From assembly GCF_000275725.1 (NCBI RefSeq), contig NZ_AJTS01000035.1, forward strand, positions 62,001 to 126,000: a stretch of 64,000 nt of DNA, in the 5' to 3' direction. Numbering within the stretch: the first letter of the stretch is position 1; every line of letters begins with the position of its first letter. A program made the translations under genes and the position numbers. Source of the stretch: Vreelandella stevensii S18214 (GTDB taxonomy: Bacteria; Pseudomonadota; Gammaproteobacteria; Pseudomonadales; Halomonadaceae). Under the pieces are notes generated by a model, which was not told the origin of the DNA, did not search any database, and saw only the letters and a list, made by a program, of their open reading frames with translations. Below are positions 17,907-26,456 of this stretch, piece by piece.

Positions 17907-18397
17907 GCGCCTTTCCCCATGACATGTAATACCGCCGCAACGCGCAGCTGATAGTTGATGAATGCCACCAGGCCAGCAAGACGCACGATATCGGCTTCTT
18001 CGATGCCTGCCTCACGCAGCGATGCAATGGTGTGCTCACTGGCATCCTTGGGGCGCTGGGTAACCAGGTCCACGTAATTCACGATAGCGGTCAGTCGGAC
18101 ATTATCAGCCGGAGGGGTACGGCCAGGCTCTGCCAGCCCGTAAGGGTCTGCCTCTTCGTCGTAGCTGGTCAGCAAGGAGGCATAGTGCTGGGTCAGGCCT
18201 TCCTGCTGGCATAGGCGAGCCATACGACAAGCCAGCACCGCACGGAGGCTAGCGGGAAGATTGCCTGCATCTTGCGGCAACAGAGCCGCTTCATAAGACC
18301 CTTGAGTCAAGTCCATCAGCTTGCCGCGCATTTGCAAGGCATCTGCCAATGGCCCGCTGCTCGGCACACCGGCAGCCAATTCCAGAACATTAGACAT
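17903..18397 (-). CDS. CMD-domain protein (Avi_7170-type)
   Basis: A 164-residue protein related to the carboxymuconolactone decarboxylase fold. The internal RAVLACRMARLCQQEGLTQ and the C-terminal ASLREAGIEEADIVRLAG helices resemble AhpD helices, but the Cys-x2-Cys pair is missing, so it is probably not a peroxidase by itself. Avi_7170-family proteins are found paired with the Avi_7169-family peroxidase, as in this operon. The exact role is not known. Confidence 0.7.
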   Translation of the reverse strand: MSNVLELAAGVPSSGPLADALQMRGKLMDLTQGSYEAALLPQDAGNLPASLRAVLACRMARLCQQEGLTQHYASLLTSYDEEADPYGLAEPGRTPPADNVRLTAIVNYVDLVTQRPKDASEHTIASLREAGIEEADIVRLAGLVAFINYQLRVAAVLHVMGKGA

Positions 18398-18445
18398 TTG
18401 AATTCCTTAACGTATTTAGACAGAACCGCGACAACCGAGCGGCCC

Positions 18446-19900
18446 TTACGGCAGGGGCGATGGTGCCCACTCGTCACCGAGCAGCTCCGGAGAGTCATAC
18501 TGCTGGAGTGACTGCCAATGATGCTCGACGTCTTCACGGTACAGGCTCGCCGCAATGGCGCCTGCCAACCAGCTAGCGCCTTCGCTGATGCCCGGAATGT
18601 CACCACTCACCTTACCCAGGCTGACAGAAGCGCCATAATTGAAGCAATGGATATTACTCAGCCATGGCGCGGTTCCCGGCTCCCGCTCCTGGAATGCGAA
18701 ATCACGATCAACGTACGGGAAATTGCCCAGTTCGGTGTGCTGCAGCTCCGCAGGCGGGGTATAACGATCTCGCCATAGCAGAATACGGTCGGCATATCCG
18801 GCAAGCTCGGTGCGTGCCAACGGGTCGATTTCGAACCCGGTGCCCAGGATGACGAAGTCACAGCGCACCTCTTTACCGGCTTGGGTGGTAATGGCCACCT
18901 CATCGCCTTCCATGCGCATGCCCTCAATGCCACATCCAAAATGGAAGTAGGCGTTGTCATGGCGACTAACCCGTAACGTGGAGCCCCTGGGCGGCGGCGT
19001 TTGGGTAATGAATGAGTAGTGCATGATGCGCCAGCGCCAGGCATCTGGCAGGGTGGCATAGCCGTGGGTAAACCCATACGATCCAATGCCCATCATCTTG
19101 TTGATGGTAGGCATCTGATGGCGACGAATGAGGAAGCGGACCTCGCGTGCACCTTGCTCCAGGGCCTCCGCCGCGTTATCGATGGCGGATGCCCCGACGC
19201 CGATCACCACGACCCGCTTGCCCTTGAGCGCAGTAAAATCGATCTCATCCGAGGTATGCGCCCAGGCTTGCGGGGGCAGGCTATTCACAAAGCCGGGAAT
19301 CTTTGGCGCACCGGTGCCCTCGCGACCAGTGGCCATGATCAGCTTACGCGTCAGAATACGCTGGGCAGGAGCCCCCGAGCCCGACAGCGAGAGGCTTAAC
19401 AGCTCACCTTCGGGTTGAACGTGTTCGACTTCGACACAGTTCTCTACTGGCAGGTTGAGCACTTCACGATACCAGCATAAGTACGCCATCCAGGTAGGCC
19501 GCGGAATCTTGTCCAACGCTTCCCAGGCCGCCTCGCCAAACTGGGCCTCATACCAGGCACGGAAGGTCAGCGAAGCAAATCCATAGCTCGGGCCTGGCAG
19601 TGTCTTGGGCGAACGCAGGGTTTCCATGCGCGCATAATTCAACCAGGGCCCTTCGAGACCAGCAGGGTTACGATCAAAGATACGAATATTCGAAATACCG
19701 CCAGACAGCAGAGCAAACGCAGCTACTAACCCGCACTGCCCTCCCCCCACAATCACGACGTCATGTACATGCTGGGCATCGTTCGCCAACGGGGCAGGCA
19801 CCCAATTGGCGGGGGGGAGGTTCAGGCATGCCAGGTCGTATTTGACCCGTTCATTCAGGGCAGCGAGGCCAGCACCGGCCAAAGAGGGAGTGAGGGTCAT
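18446..19900 (-). CDS. Flavin-containing monooxygenase (FAD/NADPH)
   Basis: A 484-residue class B flavoprotein monooxygenase-like enzyme. It has the FAD Rossmann motif VIVGGGQCGLVAAFAL near residue 50 and a second, NADPH-type Rossmann motif VVVIGVGASAIDNAAE near 235. The LGTGFEIDP (ATG-like) motif follows near 365. Such enzymes insert oxygen at N, S or carbonyl carbons. It overlaps the upstream aminotransferase gene by 4 bases (ATGA), so they are co-translated. The substrate is unknown; the TRAP importer in the same operon probably supplies it. Confidence 0.85.
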   Translation of the reverse strand: MTLTPSLAGAGLAALNERVKYDLACLNLPPANWVPAPLANDAQHVHDVVIVGGGQCGLVAAFALLSGGISNIRIFDRNPAGLEGPWLNYARMETLRSPKTLPGPSYGFASLTFRAWYEAQFGEAAWEALDKIPRPTWMAYLCWYREVLNLPVENCVEVEHVQPEGELLSLSLSGSGAPAQRILTRKLIMATGREGTGAPKIPGFVNSLPPQAWAHTSDEIDFTALKGKRVVVIGVGASAIDNAAEALEQGAREVRFLIRRHQMPTINKMMGIGSYGFTHGYATLPDAWRWRIMHYSFITQTPPPRGSTLRVSRHDNAYFHFGCGIEGMRMEGDEVAITTQAGKEVRCDFVILGTGFEIDPLARTELAGYADRILLWRDRYTPPAELQHTELGNFPYVDRDFAFQEREPGTAPWLSNIHCFNYGASVSLGKVSGDIPGISEGASWLAGAIAASLYREDVEHHWQSLQQYDSPELLGDEWAPSPLP

Positions 19901-21621
19901 GGCATCATCTCTACATGGGTTTGCATCGCCTGTTCAGCCTCGTCTGGCCACCAGAACCAACGTATTGGCACATCGTCGCCAGCATGACGGGCAGGCAAGG
20001 GAAGCGTCGTGGCATGCTCAACCAACTCCAGCCCCTTGGCAAAACAGTCCAGCGTGGTAGTAGCACGCGTTTCGCTCACCGATATCTCATGAGCCAGGAG
20101 CGCATCCAACAGGCAGGGTGAGGCAGCGGCATCCGGCGCTTCCCCAACAGCGATACGCTGGGCGACCCAAACGCCGCTGCGCTCATCAACGGAATAAAGT
20201 TTCATCAATATCGGGGCATAACGCGCAATAAACTCGACCGCAGATATTACATAGTTAGCCGTCTCATTGCTAAAAAAGAAGTTAAAACCGAGCCTTACCC
20301 AACCTGGACGATATATGCTTCTGCCTTTTTGAACTAAACCCTCATGAATTTCAGCTCTGTGCTTATCAATCGACAGCAGCTCATGACCATAAGGCCCGGC
20401 ACAAGAACAGCCGCCTCTTGCCTGAATGCCAAACAAATCATTCAGCATGGCCACGACCAGGTTGTGATGAATGGCTTTTTCACCCGCCATGATATTGAAT
20501 GAGAAAATAGCCAGCTTGGGTGCATCCTGAGGGCCCAGCAACTGAATGTTATCGACTTGCCCCCACCGAGCCAGCGCCAGTTCCACCAGCTCCTGCTCTC
20601 GCTGCTCGATGGACTCCGCGCCCACCATGTCCTTGATTCGGAATGCCAGGCCGGCCCGAATATCGCCCAGGATATTGGGCGTCCCTGCCTCTTCTCTGCG
20701 CTCGATATGGGAAACGTAGTGGTGATGCTCCGACGTGACATAAGAGACCGTTCCCCCGCCTGCAATAGACGGCCGTGGGTTCACGCACAAAGCCTTGCGT
20801 ATCACCAACACCCCCGAGCTGCCGGGGCCGCCGACACACTTGTGAGGGGAAAGAAAAATGGCATCCAGGTAGTCAGATGCTCCTGTCCCAGACACATTGA
20901 TCGACACATAAGGACCACTGGCGGCGTAATCAAATAGCACGATACCACCATGCCGATGCGCCACCCTCGCCACCTCAGCCACCGGCACCTTGAGACCGGT
21001 GACATTGGAAGCCGCAGAGAACGCGACGATCTTGGTATGGCGGTGAGCATTTTCTTGCAACCGTTGTTCGAGTACCGCCAGATCCGGCAAGCCATCGTTA
21101 GCCAAGGGAATGCGTACCACATCGGCTTCGCACTCACGCCATACCAAATCGTTCGAATGGTGTTCGAAGGGGCCTACGAAGATGATGGGTCTCGCGGAGG
21201 GTTCAGATACGGGCTTTCCTGACAGCTCCAGAATACGGCAACACCGATCAATCGCTGCCGTAGCGCCAGCGCCCGCGAAAATGACGGCATATTGATCATT
21301 GGCCCCCACCGATTGAGCAACGGCTTGCCGCGCTGCCTCACGCAGGCGCGTGGTCATTTTGCCGGTAAACGACGTTTCGGTATGGGTATTGGCATAGAGG
21401 GGCAGCACCTGTTCCTGTATCGCACTTTCCACCATGCCCAGCGCTCTGCCTGAGGCGGTGTAATCGGCATACAGCAAAGGGCGCTCACCAAACGGCCCTG
21501 GTATCCAGCGCCCCTCGCCAATCACATCCTGTTGTAGCGTCGCTCTGGCGTCAGGAGAGGTCGCCAAGTGGCAGCTCGGTCGTTTTCTTGACTTGTTCCA
21601 TTGAAAAGCACGATGTGACAT
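19897..21621 (-). CDS. Class V aminotransferase / cysteine-desulfurase-like PLP enzyme
   Basis: A ~570-residue fold-type I PLP enzyme, longer than typical NifS/SufS (~400) because of a ~110-residue C-terminal extension. Landmarks are LLYADYTASGRAL near residue 50, NTHTETSFTGK, FAGAGATAAIDR, GIVLFDYAASGPY and the Schiff-base lysine in FLSPHKCVGGPGSSGVL. GIQARGGCSCAGPYGH corresponds to the SufS Cys loop. The open frame begins at 21621, inside the 3' end of the broken lrp gene in another frame, so a shorter start (for instance TTG at 21567) is possible. First enzyme gene of the operon; reaction unassigned. Confidence 0.8.
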   Translation of the reverse strand: MSHRAFQWNKSRKRPSCHLATSPDARATLQQDVIGEGRWIPGPFGERPLLYADYTASGRALGMVESAIQEQVLPLYANTHTETSFTGKMTTRLREAARQAVAQSVGANDQYAVIFAGAGATAAIDRCCRILELSGKPVSEPSARPIIFVGPFEHHSNDLVWRECEADVVRIPLANDGLPDLAVLEQRLQENAHRHTKIVAFSAASNVTGLKVPVAEVARVAHRHGGIVLFDYAASGPYVSINVSGTGASDYLDAIFLSPHKCVGGPGSSGVLVIRKALCVNPRPSIAGGGTVSYVTSEHHHYVSHIERREEAGTPNILGDIRAGLAFRIKDMVGAESIEQREQELVELALARWGQVDNIQLLGPQDAPKLAIFSFNIMAGEKAIHHNLVVAMLNDLFGIQARGGCSCAGPYGHELLSIDKHRAEIHEGLVQKGRSIYRPGWVRLGFNFFFSNETANYVISAVEFIARYAPILMKLYSVDERSGVWVAQRIAVGEAPDAAASPCLLDALLAHEISVSETRATTTLDCFAKGLELVEHATTLPLPARHAGDDVPIRWFWWPDEAEQAMQTHVEMMP

Positions 21622-21653
21622 TACTAAGCTCTATTCTGGCAATCAGCCTTTTA
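21551..21653 (-). pseudogene. 3' fragment of lrp/asnC-family regulator, cut off by the IS
   Basis: Minus-strand reading from 21653 to the TGA at 21551 gives LIARIELSNVTSCFSMEQVK and then KTTELPL, the typical C-terminal end of an Lrp/AsnC regulator. It joins in frame to the 5' part at 23708-23339 when the IS and one TTTTA duplicate are removed, restoring a 155-residue protein. Confidence 0.88.
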
Positions 21654-21673
21654 CCTGAATCCGTGAGACCGGC
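21649..21673 (+). repeat. Left IS end: target duplication plus inverted repeat
   Basis: TTTTA at 21649-21653 is the target-site duplication. CCTGAATCCGTGAGACCGGC at 21654-21673 is the left terminal inverted repeat; it matches the reverse complement of the right end at 18 of 20 positions. Confidence 0.92.
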
Positions 21674-23338
21674 CCCCGGAAGCACTTCTAACCCACTGAC
21701 CTGCATGGCAATATAGCCATTATCGCCATTCACCCAGACAGTGCCATGCCCAACATAAAGTTCCGCGCCAGTCGCCGCACCCTCACCAGCCACGCCGGGC
21801 TGTCCATCATCGGGCAATGCTTCGAGATCGCTGGCGTCGACAGCATCGACAGCCGCTTCCCCACCACGCTGGGCATGCGCACCAGTGACGTGATCAAGAG
21901 CTACCTGGGCCTGCTGTGTCTGGGCATGAGCGACTATGACGCTGTCGAGAACTTCCGCCGCGACAAGCCCTTCCAACAACTGCTGACCCTGCAGAAGGTG
22001 CCGAGCGCGGCGACGCTGCGACAGCGGCTGGAAAAACTTGCCGCCAACGACCTGCAGGCGCGCACCGCCACCTGGTCCACGACCCTGCTGTCACTGATCG
22101 AAGCACCGATCACCGCCGAGACGACACACGTCTGCCTGGACATCGACACCTTCGTCATGGACAACAGCAACTCGAAGAAGGAAGGCGTCTCGCGGACCTA
22201 CCAGAAGGTCGATGGCTACACCCCGATCGCCGCCTATCTGGGCAACGAAGGGTGGTGCCTGGGTCTGGAACTGCGGCCTGGCAAGCAGCACACCATGAAG
22301 GAGAGCAACGCCTTCCTGGAGCGGGTACTGCCTCGCGCCCAATGCCTGACCAGGCAACCGATCCTGTTACGCGAGGACAGCGGCTTCGACAGCCAGGCGC
22401 ACCTGGCGCTTCTCGAACAGCAACGCCAGGTCTTTGCCGACGAGGGGCGCCGGCTCGACTATGTCGTCAAATGGAACCCGCGCGGCTCGGCCACGGCTGA
22501 TCGAGATACCTGGCTGGCGGTGGCGGCGGACTACTGGGAAGAGCTGCGTCCTGGCAAGCGCCAGGCGCTGTGGCCGCAGACCGTCTCGATCCACGACGAC
22601 AACAAGACCGAATACGTCGTCCAACGCGTGATGCGCCTGGTAGAGCGCACCGCCGATCGCGATGGCCAGTTGCTGCTCGAACCGGACTATGAGTTGGAAG
22701 GCTGGTGGACCAGCCTGGACGAGGCGCCGGAGGCGGTGATCAAGCGCTACCAGGCGCATGCCACCCATGAGCAGTTTCACAGCGAGATCAAGACCGATCT
22801 CGACCTGGAGCGCTTGCCGTCCGGCAAGTTCGCCACCAACGATCTGATCCTGCATCTCGCCCAGTTGGCCTACAACATCCTGCGCCTGATGGGACAGCTA
22901 GGCATGACCGGCGAGCTGAGCCCGGTTCGCCACCCGGCCAAGCGGCGCCGGCTGCGCACCGTGCTACAAGAGTTGGTGCACCGTGCGGCTCTCGTGATTC
23001 ACAAGGCACGGCAGATCATCCTCGACTTCGGGCAGGATATCGGGCGCATGACGGTGCTCAAGACGCTGCGGAGCCGACTGCGTTATCCACGAGGAACGCC
23101 ATGCTGACCGTCAATCGGCGACACTCTATCCACAAGCAGTTCCAAGCGACACGCGATCGCCAGATATGTCGTGCCTGGCGGGTGGAAAGGCATGACAAAA
23201 CGGGCCGTCAGCACCGATCAGCACGGTGGGTTTTGGCAATAACGGGCTTGCGAAAGCCAACTTGCACGGGGCGAATGATCAAAAAGTGCTCGCTGGCGGT
23301 GATAGGGAAAGTGTCGGCGCCGGCTTCACGGATTCAGG
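21654..23338 (+). mobile_element. IS1380-family insertion sequence (1,685 bp)
   Basis: A complete insertion sequence with one transposase gene. Its ends are ~20-bp inverted repeats (21654-21673 and 23319-23338) flanked by a perfect 5-bp direct duplication, TTTTA (21649-21653 and 23339-23343). It sits inside the C-terminal part of an lrp/asnC-type gene, which it splits, and upstream of the aminotransferase/monooxygenase operon. Its transposase runs opposite to that operon. The clean duplication points to a simple, fairly recent transposition. Confidence 0.93.
21746..23107 (+). CDS. IS1380-family transposase
   Basis: A 453-residue DDE transposase. Recognisable family stretches are RFPTTLGMRTSDVIKSYLGL, VCLDIDTFVMDNSN (first catalytic Asp region), ILLREDSGFDS (second) and YQAHATHEQFHSEIKTDLDL (with the catalytic Glu). 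The C-terminal part has the NDLILHLAQLAYNILRLMGQ helix typical of IS1380 members. The gene is full length and intact, so the element may still be mobile. Confidence 0.93.
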   Translation: MPNIKFRASRRTLTSHAGLSIIGQCFEIAGVDSIDSRFPTTLGMRTSDVIKSYLGLLCLGMSDYDAVENFRRDKPFQQLLTLQKVPSAATLRQRLEKLAANDLQARTATWSTTLLSLIEAPITAETTHVCLDIDTFVMDNSNSKKEGVSRTYQKVDGYTPIAAYLGNEGWCLGLELRPGKQHTMKESNAFLERVLPRAQCLTRQPILLREDSGFDSQAHLALLEQQRQVFADEGRRLDYVVKWNPRGSATADRDTWLAVAADYWEELRPGKRQALWPQTVSIHDDNKTEYVVQRVMRLVERTADRDGQLLLEPDYELEGWWTSLDEAPEAVIKRYQAHATHEQFHSEIKTDLDLERLPSGKFATNDLILHLAQLAYNILRLMGQLGMTGELSPVRHPAKRRRLRTVLQELVHRAALVIHKARQIILDFGQDIGRMTVLKTLRSRLRYPRGTPC

Positions 23339-23343
23339 TTTTA
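23319..23343 (-). repeat. Right IS end: inverted repeat plus target duplication
   Basis: GCCGGCTTCACGGATTCAGG at 23319-23338 is the right terminal inverted repeat. TTTTA at 23339-23343 is the second copy of the target duplication. Confidence 0.92.
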
Positions 23344-23708
23344 TAAAAAGCGTCATAAGACTGGTTATTGCGCGTAATCACCTTGAGCAAGTAATCATAT
23401 TCACCGGCCAAGCGATTTACTTCGATAATTTCAGGAAAGGCTTCCACCGTTTCCTGAAACTCACTTAGCCAGGCCTGATTATGTTTATCCGTTTTAATCA
23501 TCACAAAAACGGTCAGCCCCAGATCCAACTTCTCAGGGTTGAGTACGGCAATTCTTTTTTCGATGACTCCGTCTTTTTCCAGCCTTTGTATGCGCCGCCA
23601 GCATGGCGTTACAGAGAGCCCTACTCCCTCTGCAAGCTGTGCAATAGAAAGACTATCATCGCGCTGAAGCTGTTCAAGAATTTTCAAATCAAACCGATCA
23701 ATAAGCAA
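23334..23708 (-). pseudogene. Lrp/AsnC-family regulator, 5' part, truncated by the IS
   Basis: Encodes 123 native residues of an Lrp/AsnC-type regulator: an HTH domain (LDLKILEQLQRDDSLSI-like start, then VGLSVTPCWRRIQRLEKDGVI) followed by the RAM effector domain (LTVFVMIKTDK, VNRLAGEYDYLLKV). The current stop TGA comes from the IS end, adding one foreign residue. The missing 32-residue C-terminus lies on the other side of the IS at 21551-21653. Such regulators commonly activate the adjacent amino-acid or amine catabolic operon, here the same-strand aminotransferase/monooxygenase genes. Loss of the terminal strand and helix should impair oligomerisation. Confidence 0.9.
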
Positions 23709-24403
23709 TTTATTTCCCCTGTAACGCCTTTATAGGAATTTTATTTCATATCGATTTCCTTCTTCATCGTCAAGAGAAATATTATTTCATGGTCGCCGCC
23801 ACGCCAGCAGGAACAATCACTTATAGCGTTTTAAATAGCGCCCCACGGCAGTGCAAGTATTTGGCTACTTGCACCAAAAACAAATAGAAAGCTATCGAGC
23901 ACTCCCATGTCAGAGCTGTCTTTTTGAATGGCATTACGTACAAAAGCAGTTGAATAGCGCTGTCCTGACCAACTCACAAGATCATCACCTGGAACCAGTC
24001 TCCTCTGAATGCACAGTACGCTTGAGCAGAGCCACCAACCACTGGCGATGTGTGGCTGTCACGGCACTCAGCAGCACGGTGCCATTTTTTGATTACGCGA
24101 CAGAGACCGCCCTTCCCTTGCTTCTGCGCGCCCCACGCTTGAGTGGGGTTAGCGGGTCAAGCTAACACGTTTGGCCTTTTCTTCGTTTCAACCTGCCTGC
24201 AAGATTAATAAACACCAACAAAATAAGCTGACATTCATATTCTTAGCCAAGGCTATATTTATTACTTAACGCAAACTTTATTTTTTTAATAACGCGCTTG
24301 TTATCACTCTAAAACCTGATAGGATTCCGTCCATTCAAATACCCGACCCACATACTCGGGTATAGGTATTCACTGGTTCTTCAGATAACGTGAGCCGTTT
24401 GCG
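23709..24403. other. Intergenic region upstream of mntP
   Basis: About 695 bp without a convincing gene. A 104-codon plus-strand frame (23851-24165) has no recognisable protein features. A small hairpin with GGCAC/GTGCC arms followed by ATTTTTT lies at 24063-24090 and could be a terminator. From ~24180 the DNA becomes AT-rich, as expected for a promoter, and ends in the mntP leader hairpin. No manganese riboswitch core was found. Confidence 0.5.
24339..24370 (+). promoter_or_regulatory. mntP leader hairpin with alternative pairing
   Basis: ATACCCGA (24339-24346) pairs perfectly with TCGGGTAT (24356-24363). An overlapping arm, AATACC (24338-24343), could instead pair with GGTATT (24365-24370). 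The two structures exclude one another, a layout that could serve regulation of the downstream exporter. It may equally be a palindromic protein-binding site. Confidence 0.35.
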
Positions 24404-24988
24404 ATGACACCTGTAGCCCTGCTCTTTTTAGCGGTTTCCATGTCGGCGGATGCCTTTGCTGCATCACTCAGCAAAGGGGCCGAACTGACCAAACCACGCT
24501 GGCGACATGCCTTGGGCATTGGCCTGATATTCGGCACCATCGAAGCGATCACCCCAGTGCTGGGCTGGGTAGCAGGCAAGGCTTCTCAACAGTATGTGGA
24601 AGCCTGGGACCACTGGGTCGCGTTTGTACTGCTGACCGCCATTGGCCTGCACATGATGTACGAAGGGCTCAAAAAAGAAGAGCAGGTAGCCCACCGCAAG
24701 CAAACGCTATGGCTGCTGGTACTGACCGCCATTGCCACCAGCCTGGATGCCATGGCCGTCGGCGCCAGCCTGGCGTTTATCGACGTGGATATCATTACCA
24801 CCAGCCTGGCCATCGGCCTGGCGACCACCGTCATGGCCTCGATGGGCACCTTGCTTGGCCACAAACTGGGGCGCTACGTAGGCCACTGGGCAGAACTGAT
24901 AGGCGGGGTAGTATTGATCGGGATTGGGGTGATGGTACTGATAGAGCATACCGGCGGTGGCGTTACCGGTATGCTACAGGCACTGTAA
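24404..24988 (+). CDS. mntP: Manganese exporter MntP
   Basis: A 194-residue inner-membrane Mn(II) efflux protein with six TM segments arranged as two repeats. Each repeat carries the conserved acidic motif: SMSADAFAASLSKG near residue 12 and TSLDAMAVGASLAF near residue 110. These Asp residues are needed for transport in E. coli MntP. Monocistronic and convergent with the beta-lactamase gene. In other gammaproteobacteria mntP is controlled by MntR and a manganese riboswitch; the latter was not recognised here. Confidence 0.93.
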   Translation: MTPVALLFLAVSMSADAFAASLSKGAELTKPRWRHALGIGLIFGTIEAITPVLGWVAGKASQQYVEAWDHWVAFVLLTAIGLHMMYEGLKKEEQVAHRKQTLWLLVLTAIATSLDAMAVGASLAFIDVDIITTSLAIGLATTVMASMGTLLGHKLGRYVGHWAELIGGVVLIGIGVMVLIEHTGGGVTGMLQAL

Positions 24989-25010
24989 CCTGCGTAGCCT
25001 CATGTACATC

Positions 25011-25044
25011 ACCCGCAGGGTAGCCCATGAGCCACCCTGCGGGT
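25011..25044. terminator. Hairpin between convergent mntP and bla
   Basis: ACCCGCAGGGT (25011-25021) pairs perfectly with ACCCTGCGGGT (25034-25044) over 11 bp. It lies 16 bp before the beta-lactamase stop and just after mntP, so it could end transcription from both sides. No marked T-run. Confidence 0.55.
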
Positions 25045-25059
25045 AATCAGGAGCGATGT

Positions 25060-25941
25060 TTAGCGCTCATCCAGATACGCTTGCACCACCTTCCCCAACG
25101 ACGCAATGGCTTCGTTGCGTGCCTCGAACGATGCGTCTGTTTCGGTGAGGTAGAACACAGCCACGGTGGGCGCCTGCTCAGGAGGCCAGATGATGGCCGT
25201 GATGGAACGAGAGCCATAGCCACCTGCGCCGGTTCTATCGGCGATCACCCAATCGAAAGGCATGGCGGCACGAAACAGCCCATCGGCCACGGCGTTGCCC
25301 TTCATCCAGTCTTGTAACTGCTGCCGAGATTCCGGGGTGAGCACATCGCCCAGCACCAGCGTTTCCAGCGTGGCCAACATGGCATTAGGCGTGGTGGTGT
25401 CGCGCTCATCCCCGGGCGTGGCTTCGTTCAGCTCGGTCTCGAAACGGTCGAGCCGCGTAACGGAATCGTCCAGGCGGCGCGCAAAAGCCGTGATGGCTTC
25501 CGGCCCGCCCAGGGCTTCCAGTATCAGGTTGGCCGCCGTGTTGTCGCTGGTGGTCATGGTGGCATCGCACAGCTCGAACAGCGTCATTGGCTGGTGCCCC
25601 GCATACTGCTCGGTCACCGGCGAGTAAGTCACCAGCGCCGATTCATCGAAACTGACCTCGGTATCCAGCGCTAGCCGCCCTTCATCCACCTGCTCCAGCA
25701 GCGCGCCACACGCCAGCGTTTTGAACGTGCTGGACATGGCAAAGCGCTCATCCGCGTTCACCTCCCAGCGCTGGCCCGTGGCCAGATCATGCGCCGCAAA
25801 GCCAATGCGCGCGTCCAGCGCCTGTTCGATACGCGCCAGCTCAGCGCTGATAGGGTCGTCTTGTGCCATTGCAACAGACGAAGCGAACAGCACGCACGCC
25901 GATAGCGTGGCACGCATCCAGCGTGGTTGGCGGTGATTCAT
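25060..25941 (-). CDS. Class A beta-lactamase of the RTG (carbenicillinase-like) type
   Basis: A 293-residue periplasmic serine beta-lactamase with a signal peptide ending AVAMAQ-like (SSVAMAQ). Catalytic motifs are complete: STFK (Ser71, Lys74), SDN at 132-134, the omega-loop Glu168 in ETELNEA (Ambler Glu166) and RTG at 236-238. Arg replacing the usual Lys of KTG defines the RTG subgroup, which includes AER-1 and some CARB enzymes. Cysteines in LACGAL and ELCDAT match the Cys77-Cys123 disulfide pair. Start at 25941 follows AGGAAGG by 6-7 nt. No mobile element flanks it, so it appears to be a resident chromosomal enzyme. Confidence 0.92.
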   Translation of the reverse strand: MNHRQPRWMRATLSACVLFASSVAMAQDDPISAELARIEQALDARIGFAAHDLATGQRWEVNADERFAMSSTFKTLACGALLEQVDEGRLALDTEVSFDESALVTYSPVTEQYAGHQPMTLFELCDATMTTSDNTAANLILEALGGPEAITAFARRLDDSVTRLDRFETELNEATPGDERDTTTPNAMLATLETLVLGDVLTPESRQQLQDWMKGNAVADGLFRAAMPFDWVIADRTGAGGYGSRSITAIIWPPEQAPTVAVFYLTETDASFEARNEAIASLGKVVQAYLDER

Positions 25942-25996
25942 GGGTAACCTTCCTGGGCAGTAAGGGAAAATAGACAACATGAGTGTAGCGCTATTC

Positions 25997-26449
25997 TTAC
26001 GAGGGGCTAAAACGCATCAGCAGCTCCGGCGCTCCCGTGTGTTCATCCTGCTGTTCGCCCATGCGCACAAAGCCGCGCGCTTCGTAAAAACGAATGCTGG
26101 GCGTATTCTGGGCATAGACGGTCAGTTCCAGCCATGCTCGACGGCGTTTGGCATCTTCCAGTAGCGCACTACCCAGGCCACGGCCTTGCCCCTCTGGCTG
26201 CACGAAAATCGCGGCCAGGGTGTTCTCGTAAAGGCTATAGAAGCCCACCACCTGGCCTGAGGTTTCGGCTACGTAGGTTTCTGAGGCGGGAAGGTATCGC
26301 TCCCGCATGGCATCGCGCTGGGCGTGCCAAAAGTCAGGCTCGATAAAATCATGCGCCTGGATAGACGCCGCCAGCCAAATAGCCAGCACGGCCTCCATGT
26401 CGTCCGCCTGAAAGGCACGAATACGATAGTGATGTGAGTGAGCGTGCAT
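25997..26449 (-). CDS. GNAT-family N-acetyltransferase
   Basis: A 150-residue acetyl-CoA-dependent acetyltransferase. The acetyl-CoA pyrophosphate loop is QPEGQGRGLGSALL near residue 85, and the ELTVYAQNTPSIRFYEARGF motif near 108 is typical of YjaB/YafP-like members. The open frame extends far upstream, but start at 26449 (MHAHSHHYRIRAF) is the sensible one, 7 bp after the GFA gene's stop. Probably co-transcribed with it. Substrate unknown. Confidence 0.82.
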   Translation of the reverse strand: MHAHSHHYRIRAFQADDMEAVLAIWLAASIQAHDFIEPDFWHAQRDAMRERYLPASETYVAETSGQVVGFYSLYENTLAAIFVQPEGQGRGLGSALLEDAKRRRAWLELTVYAQNTPSIRFYEARGFVRMGEQQDEHTGAPELLMRFSPS

Positions 26450-26456
26450 GACATGC

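Noticed and set aside
23851-24165. 104-codon plus-strand frame upstream of mntP
   Set aside because: No ribosome site, no recognisable domain and odd composition; treated as intergenic.
24100-24403. Possible yybP-ykoY manganese riboswitch before mntP
   Set aside because: The conserved GGGGAGUAG-type core and 3' ACGAGACC block were not found on the plus strand.
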